Source of the DNA: Drosophila pseudoobscura
Taxonomy: Eukaryota; Arthropoda; Insecta; Diptera; Drosophilidae
NCBI RefSeq assembly: GCF_009870125.1
Contig: NC_046679.1
Location: forward strand, 23,994,001-24,058,000
Length of the DNA: 64,000 bases
Direction: 5' to 3'
In this document: in pieces, positions 38,901 to 44,900 of the stretch
Position numbering within the stretch: position 1 is the first letter of the stretch
Layout: every line of letters begins with the position of its first letter
The notes under the pieces: generated by a model
What the model was told of the DNA's origin: nothing
Seen by the model: only the letters and a program-made list of their open reading frames with translations
Databases searched by the model: none
Made by a program: the position numbers and the translations under genes

Positions 38901-41900
38901 TATCTTGTGTTCGTCCACACACACACACACACATCTACAAACAATCAAAATGCTTGGCAATCGAACGCAATCGTCTCAATCAATCAATCGAATCAATCAA
39001 TCAATCGCATAATCTGTTATGTTTCATCAACGTTTCTTGTTGCTGTTATTGCGTTTTATCAATTACCAACAAAATACCAAATACCAAATGTTTTGGTTGC
39101 TCTCAACGCGCTAAATTTAAAAAACAAAAATACAACAATTTTTATTGCTAAAAATACTATAACTTTCTGCCAAAATTTACGCCTAACCAAACGAACCACA
39201 AAAAAAAAACCGAAACGAACAAAAACCCCAGCCCGTAGAATCCCTCTCCGATGATTTCCTATTCCCCATGACCACATCCCGTCTATCGTATGCATCAAGT
39301 CCCGAATCCGATTTGGAACTGAGTCCGGGCCCATCCGCATCATTGTCGCTTGGCAATTTGCCGCAGTTGGTGAAAGCGAGCTCAGATCCATCGATTGCCA
39401 CTAACCAGGATAACTTGGATAGGGATAGAGACATAATTGGTGAAGGACTACCACCTCCATATACGGTAAGAGGCCACAGAAGAAACCACAAATCAGTTCA
39501 AGCATGCGCTTCCACTAAAACAAAAAACAACAAAAAGAACAAAAACAGAAACAGAAACATGTCGAGTTTTTCAAGCGCCCAATCTCTAATACCATCAATG
39601 ATCCAATCTCAGTATCTAATTTATTTCGCTACCCTTCAATCTCCGATCTGCAACCCAATCCACACGCAATGCACTGGTGATTGCACCGCTCTCCAACACA
39701 GGTACCCTACGATCACGGCGTTCCAGGGAACCCGGCCAATCGCCGCCAAACGGTGGACGCTAGCAAGTACGCGATCTACGGCACCAGTGTGCCCCAGCAG
39801 CAGCTGCAGCAGCAACAGCAGCCGGGAGGAGATCCTGCCGCAGCCAGGCCACAGTCCCTGTACGGCATCAATGCCCCCGATCTGCCACCGCGCATCGATC
39901 GTCAGTCCAAGCCAGGAGATCTCCCACTAAACACTTCTGGATCCTCATCGCGCAACGGCAGTTCGGGCGGCACTCTGGGACGCTCGGCGCAGGAGCGGCT
40001 GTTCGGCAAGCCAGTGGTCCAGGATGATGTCCAGGCGGAGTACATAACCCGCAATGCTCTGGTCGGGTCTGGGTCCACTGCCGACACCATTGAACGGCAG
40101 CAGCAGCAACAGCAGCAGCAGCACCAGGCCTCTCTGGAGCGACAGGCTCGAATGAACGCGGCCATGGGCAGTCCCGCCCAGCTGAAGGCCAACGGAGGAG
40201 GCGCCTCCACATACGACAGTGTGTCCAGCTACGATTCGTACAACAACACGCAGATGGCCATGCAGAACCTGGGCCGACTGGGTCCCAATGCGCCCGATGA
40301 TCTCAAATCAGTGCCAAATGCAAGGTAAGCCAGACATCACCCTTGAAATGATCAACAAATCTGTAATTTGAATCATTTATTTGTGTTTTTCAGTGGTCGC
40401 CCCTTGCCGCCTGTCGGCCAATCGCATGATTATGGCCGCACACCGCACGATCATCGCAGCTTTGGTGGGGCCAACGATCTGAATCGCCAGAGCAGTCCAG
40501 GCCGACCCCACTATCATGAAATGAATGCGTCCCGTAATATAGGTAAGTCTGACCATCTCGAGGTCTTCCAGATCCGGATCTAACTGAAGCCTATGTCTGA
40601 TTACAGATCCACGCAATGGCACTCCGCAGCGTCCCTCGAATTTGGGCCTCGAAAGCAGTCCCCGCAAGCCTTTGGTGGAGACCAAAACGGATTACGGCAA
40701 ATACAGGTAATGTGCGGGACTATGCTGTGCTATTTACCCGGTCTGGGAATCTGTGTATATAGCCCCTGAATCGGTTGTAATATAAAGAAACTCTTTACTC
40801 TCTCTTTCTCCTGCTCCGTTGGTATCGTATCGTTTCACTTTCGCATGCATCTCGATTGCGTTTGTATCTTTCTGTCTCTCTCTCTTTCTCTCTATAAATA
40901 TATATTATATGTGTAATGTACCCCATTAGACGCTATCATTTACATGTGCCCCATTTGCACCATTTGCATTTAATGCACTCGCTCTCACCCTCCTCGTCCA
41001 AGCTCTCGCCTGCACCTTTCAATAGGCCAATGCCTTTGCCTCTGCCCTGTGCCCTTCAGCTTCAGCGTCTGTCCTCTGGAGTTGGAGTTGGAGGAGGAGG
41101 AGGAGGAGGCTACGATCGGCGACCCATAGCTGCGCCACGTCTGCATGCTTCCCTGATGCCACCACCACCAGCCCTGATGTCCAGTGTCTCAGCCTACGAT
41201 ACGCTCGTCTGAAAAACGATAACGAAAATGCACTAGAAGAGACTCCATTCTATTTACCATTTGAATAAACCTTTAAGGCCTTCCTTAATATTCTCCCTCT
41301 CTTCTTTTGTAAATAAAACCCTCGACCCTGAACCCTGAAAGTGCAATAAATAATAAATATTATATGTTAATCACACAAGACCTACATATCTATCCAAGAG
41401 TTTTGTATACCATATAGACCCCCATATAGACCCCCTGCATATCCGCATCTGAAGCATATCGTAATACACACATGTCCTTATAATTATGTGAAATTCTTTT
41501 TCTCTTTCTTGCTTATGTTTTGTGCTCGCCTCTCGCCACACACATCGTCAAATATTTTTGTACGACACCTGTCCCAAAAACACACACGAACACACACCCA
41601 TAATGCAACCACCCATCCCACGACCACCACCACACCATCCACAAAAACCACGTCCAGTCGGAACAATTCCGTCTCTCAAGCGGACTACAGCAAACTGCCG
41701 AAGAGTGTGCCGCCCCCGCAGCTTGGCGGAGTGGTGGTGCCGCCACCGACTGTGAGCAACGGCCAGGCAGGACCGGGGGCACAGATGAACGGCAGTGGGA
41801 CGCCGAGCAGCAATGGCAGCGGACCCTTCAAGCCAGTGCCGCCACCAAAACCGAAGAACTATCGTCCTCCGGTGCAGAGCGGTGGGAGCAGCGGCAGCGG

Positions 41901-44900
41901 GGGCACCACACCCTGGGAGAACGGCGTAAGTGAACAGACGGGGGATCCCTCGATGGTTTGGCTAATGTTTTGATTGCATTCCCAGGACTCTGGTTCGCCA
42001 CGTTCCCCCAATGGCTTCTACTATCCACCAACACCATCGCACCATCATTATGGGCAGCAGGCGACACCGGGCTCGCCCAGCAATGGACACATGCAACAGC
42101 AGCAGCAGCAGCAGGCACAGCAGCAGCCCACCTACGGCGGGAGCAACGGCAACTACGGGCAGGCGCCACCACCGCAGCCGTATCCGCCGGCCAATGGCTA
42201 CAATGGGAACAGTCATCATTACAACGGAGGCAGCGGAACGGGCCCGTACATAGCACCACATCGGGGCATGCCACCGCCCATAGGTGGGTGTACACTCCAC
42301 TCCTCCCATAATGGAATGAATGAATATATGTGTTTATGTTATTTTACAGGAAACCTGCCGCCGCATACGCCCGAGCGACATGCCCTGGATCTGGCCGGAA
42401 GTCGGGAGCAGCGTGGTTCCGCCTTTGAGTTGTATCGTAAACCGCAAATCGGCGCCACCGCGGGGCACCATCACAATATGAGGTGAGTGAAGAGAGCATT
42501 TACCAGTCCTGACGCCCCCCTTCCGCCACTCAAACAAACCTTCTTGGAGGAGAGCCAATCCCCCCCCAAAAACGCCCCACTCAAAAACCACACACAAAAA
42601 AACATACAGAAAAAACTCTCTTTTTTTTAAGCCTCCTTCAATTTTCAACATTTGTGTTAACGAAAAATGTTTTATATTTTTGTTATATGCCATTTTTGTA
42701 ATTTACAAAAAACAATCAATCAGTCAATCTGTCAATCTGTCAGTCAGCCAATCAGTCGAATCAATCATTCTGCCAATATATTTCACATTTTCATGCGGTT
42801 GCTGGTCATTCACATACGATATTCGATGCAAACAAAATTTCACACCAAAAAACGCACAACAATCGCATATATTACATCGTACAAAAATCCAAAAAATAAT
42901 TATTGTATTTTGCAATAACCAAAATTATTAACCAAACAAACCACAAAACGCTTAACAAAATTAAAAAAAAAAAAACAAAAAGTTGAGAGCGCTTCACGCC
43001 AAAAGAAAAAAAAAAGAAAATCAAACGAAAATAAAACATTTTTCGGGTTAACTTCGTATACAAATATTTCTATACTCTCAAAACTTGATCTTGAATTTAC
43101 CTATTATACATTTTACGGATCATGCTTTTTAGCTGATATTTTACTCTGAATAATCCTATCCGTACTTCTGCTCTGAACACGTTCCTCCGGGTACTTGAGA
43201 GTTGACTTTGAACCTAACTTAACTGCGGTGTTTGGGTTACAGAACACTTGACTAACAAACAAACAAACAAATTTAACTTAAACCTAAATGTTTGAACTAC
43301 AATTGGTTATCGGTGTTCCTTTTATTATCTACAGTTTTGGTTAATTTGCAAAGTTCTATATACTATATATGCTACCTTTATAAAGAATCCAAGGATCGTA
43401 TGTAGATGTACAATATATACAAAATATGCGCTTGTGTGTCTTTTTTTTGGCGAGACTTTTGCAGGAATGAAACGCGTCTTACAGCAGACAGGGTTCTAGG
43501 GTTCTCGACCGAAAGGCTGTTCAATACTGAACCAAAACGAGATCCAGTTCTCTCTGGGCCTTGAGCAGAGCTTCCATTTCCGATCTTCCACCGATTCCTT
43601 GATTCTTTAAAGTCCATATGAGCTCTTTTATCCAAAATCCCCCTCAGAAACAGAACCCTTACAAAACACTCTGCTAACCAACAACAAAAAATCATATAAA
43701 AAATACCTTTAGCGAAATGGAGCCGTACGATGAGCGATACGATGATTACTATGCCATGCCGCCGCCTGCCCCCCACCCACAGGCAGTGGGCGGTCATTCC
43801 ATGCAAAGATCTCGATCAACGCCACGCTACCCCCACGAGAGGCCACCGCATGCCCAAGATCCCAACTATTACAGCAACTATGGGACGAGCAGGGGCCACA
43901 GTCAGCCCAGACAGCAGCAGCACCAGCAGCAGTATGCTCCACCCCAGCATCAGTATTACGATGATCATGGCATGGAGGTGGCCATGCCACCGCCGCCATT
44001 GCCGCCGCACAAGAAGAAGAAATCGGTGCTAAAGAGCCCACTGGCGGCACTGAAGAATGCCCTGCTGAAGACCACGCGACCACTGAGGCGAATGAACAGC
44101 ATGGTGGAACCGGAGAGGAAGCCCAAGGGACTGCGGCGCCAGCAATCGATGCTGGAGAGAGGTGTGCAGAGGCCCTACTATCCGGACGAGTTCCCCACCT
44201 ATCCGGCTGGGTTCGAGGAGCATTCGCGACGTGGCAGGATGCCGCCCAACCATCAGGAGCCCTATTACGCCGGGCACTATCCTCCTCAGCAGCAGCAGGA
44301 GATGATGATGAACAGCACGTATCAGAATCTGGAAAGTGAGGATATCTATGGGAATATTGGGGGAACAGCACAGCGCATGCCCCACCATCCACAGGACAAT
44401 GGCTATGGGTACGATCAGTACGATCTGTATGCGAATAGAGCCTGCATCGATCTCGAGCGGAGGCAGGCAGAGGCTGCGGCGGCTGCAGCGGCTGGAGCAC
44501 GGAACGGAGGCCGGAGGATCGTGCGTCGCCACAGCACCACCACAGCGGATCGAGGAGGCAACCAGCCGCCCAACAGGCGACCCCTGGTCAGTCCGGGCTA
44601 CGAGCAGGATCCCCAGGACATCTATCAGACGCGACAGGGCGCCTACATGATGCCTGACCAGAGGCGGGCGCCCAATTCGGAGGTGATGACCCGCAGACGC
44701 TTCTACCCGGGAGCGGCCAACGAGCAGACCGAGGAGGAGCCGCTCTACCAGTCCCGACGCGAGATGCAGCGCGAGATGCAGCGCAATCATCTGTACCAGT
44801 CGAAACGGGAAATGCAGGAGCGCATCAGCCAGGGCAAGCGGGACATGGAGCGGGAGTTTAGCCCCCAGAGCAGCAGCCAGTCGGAGCGGGACGACCGCTC

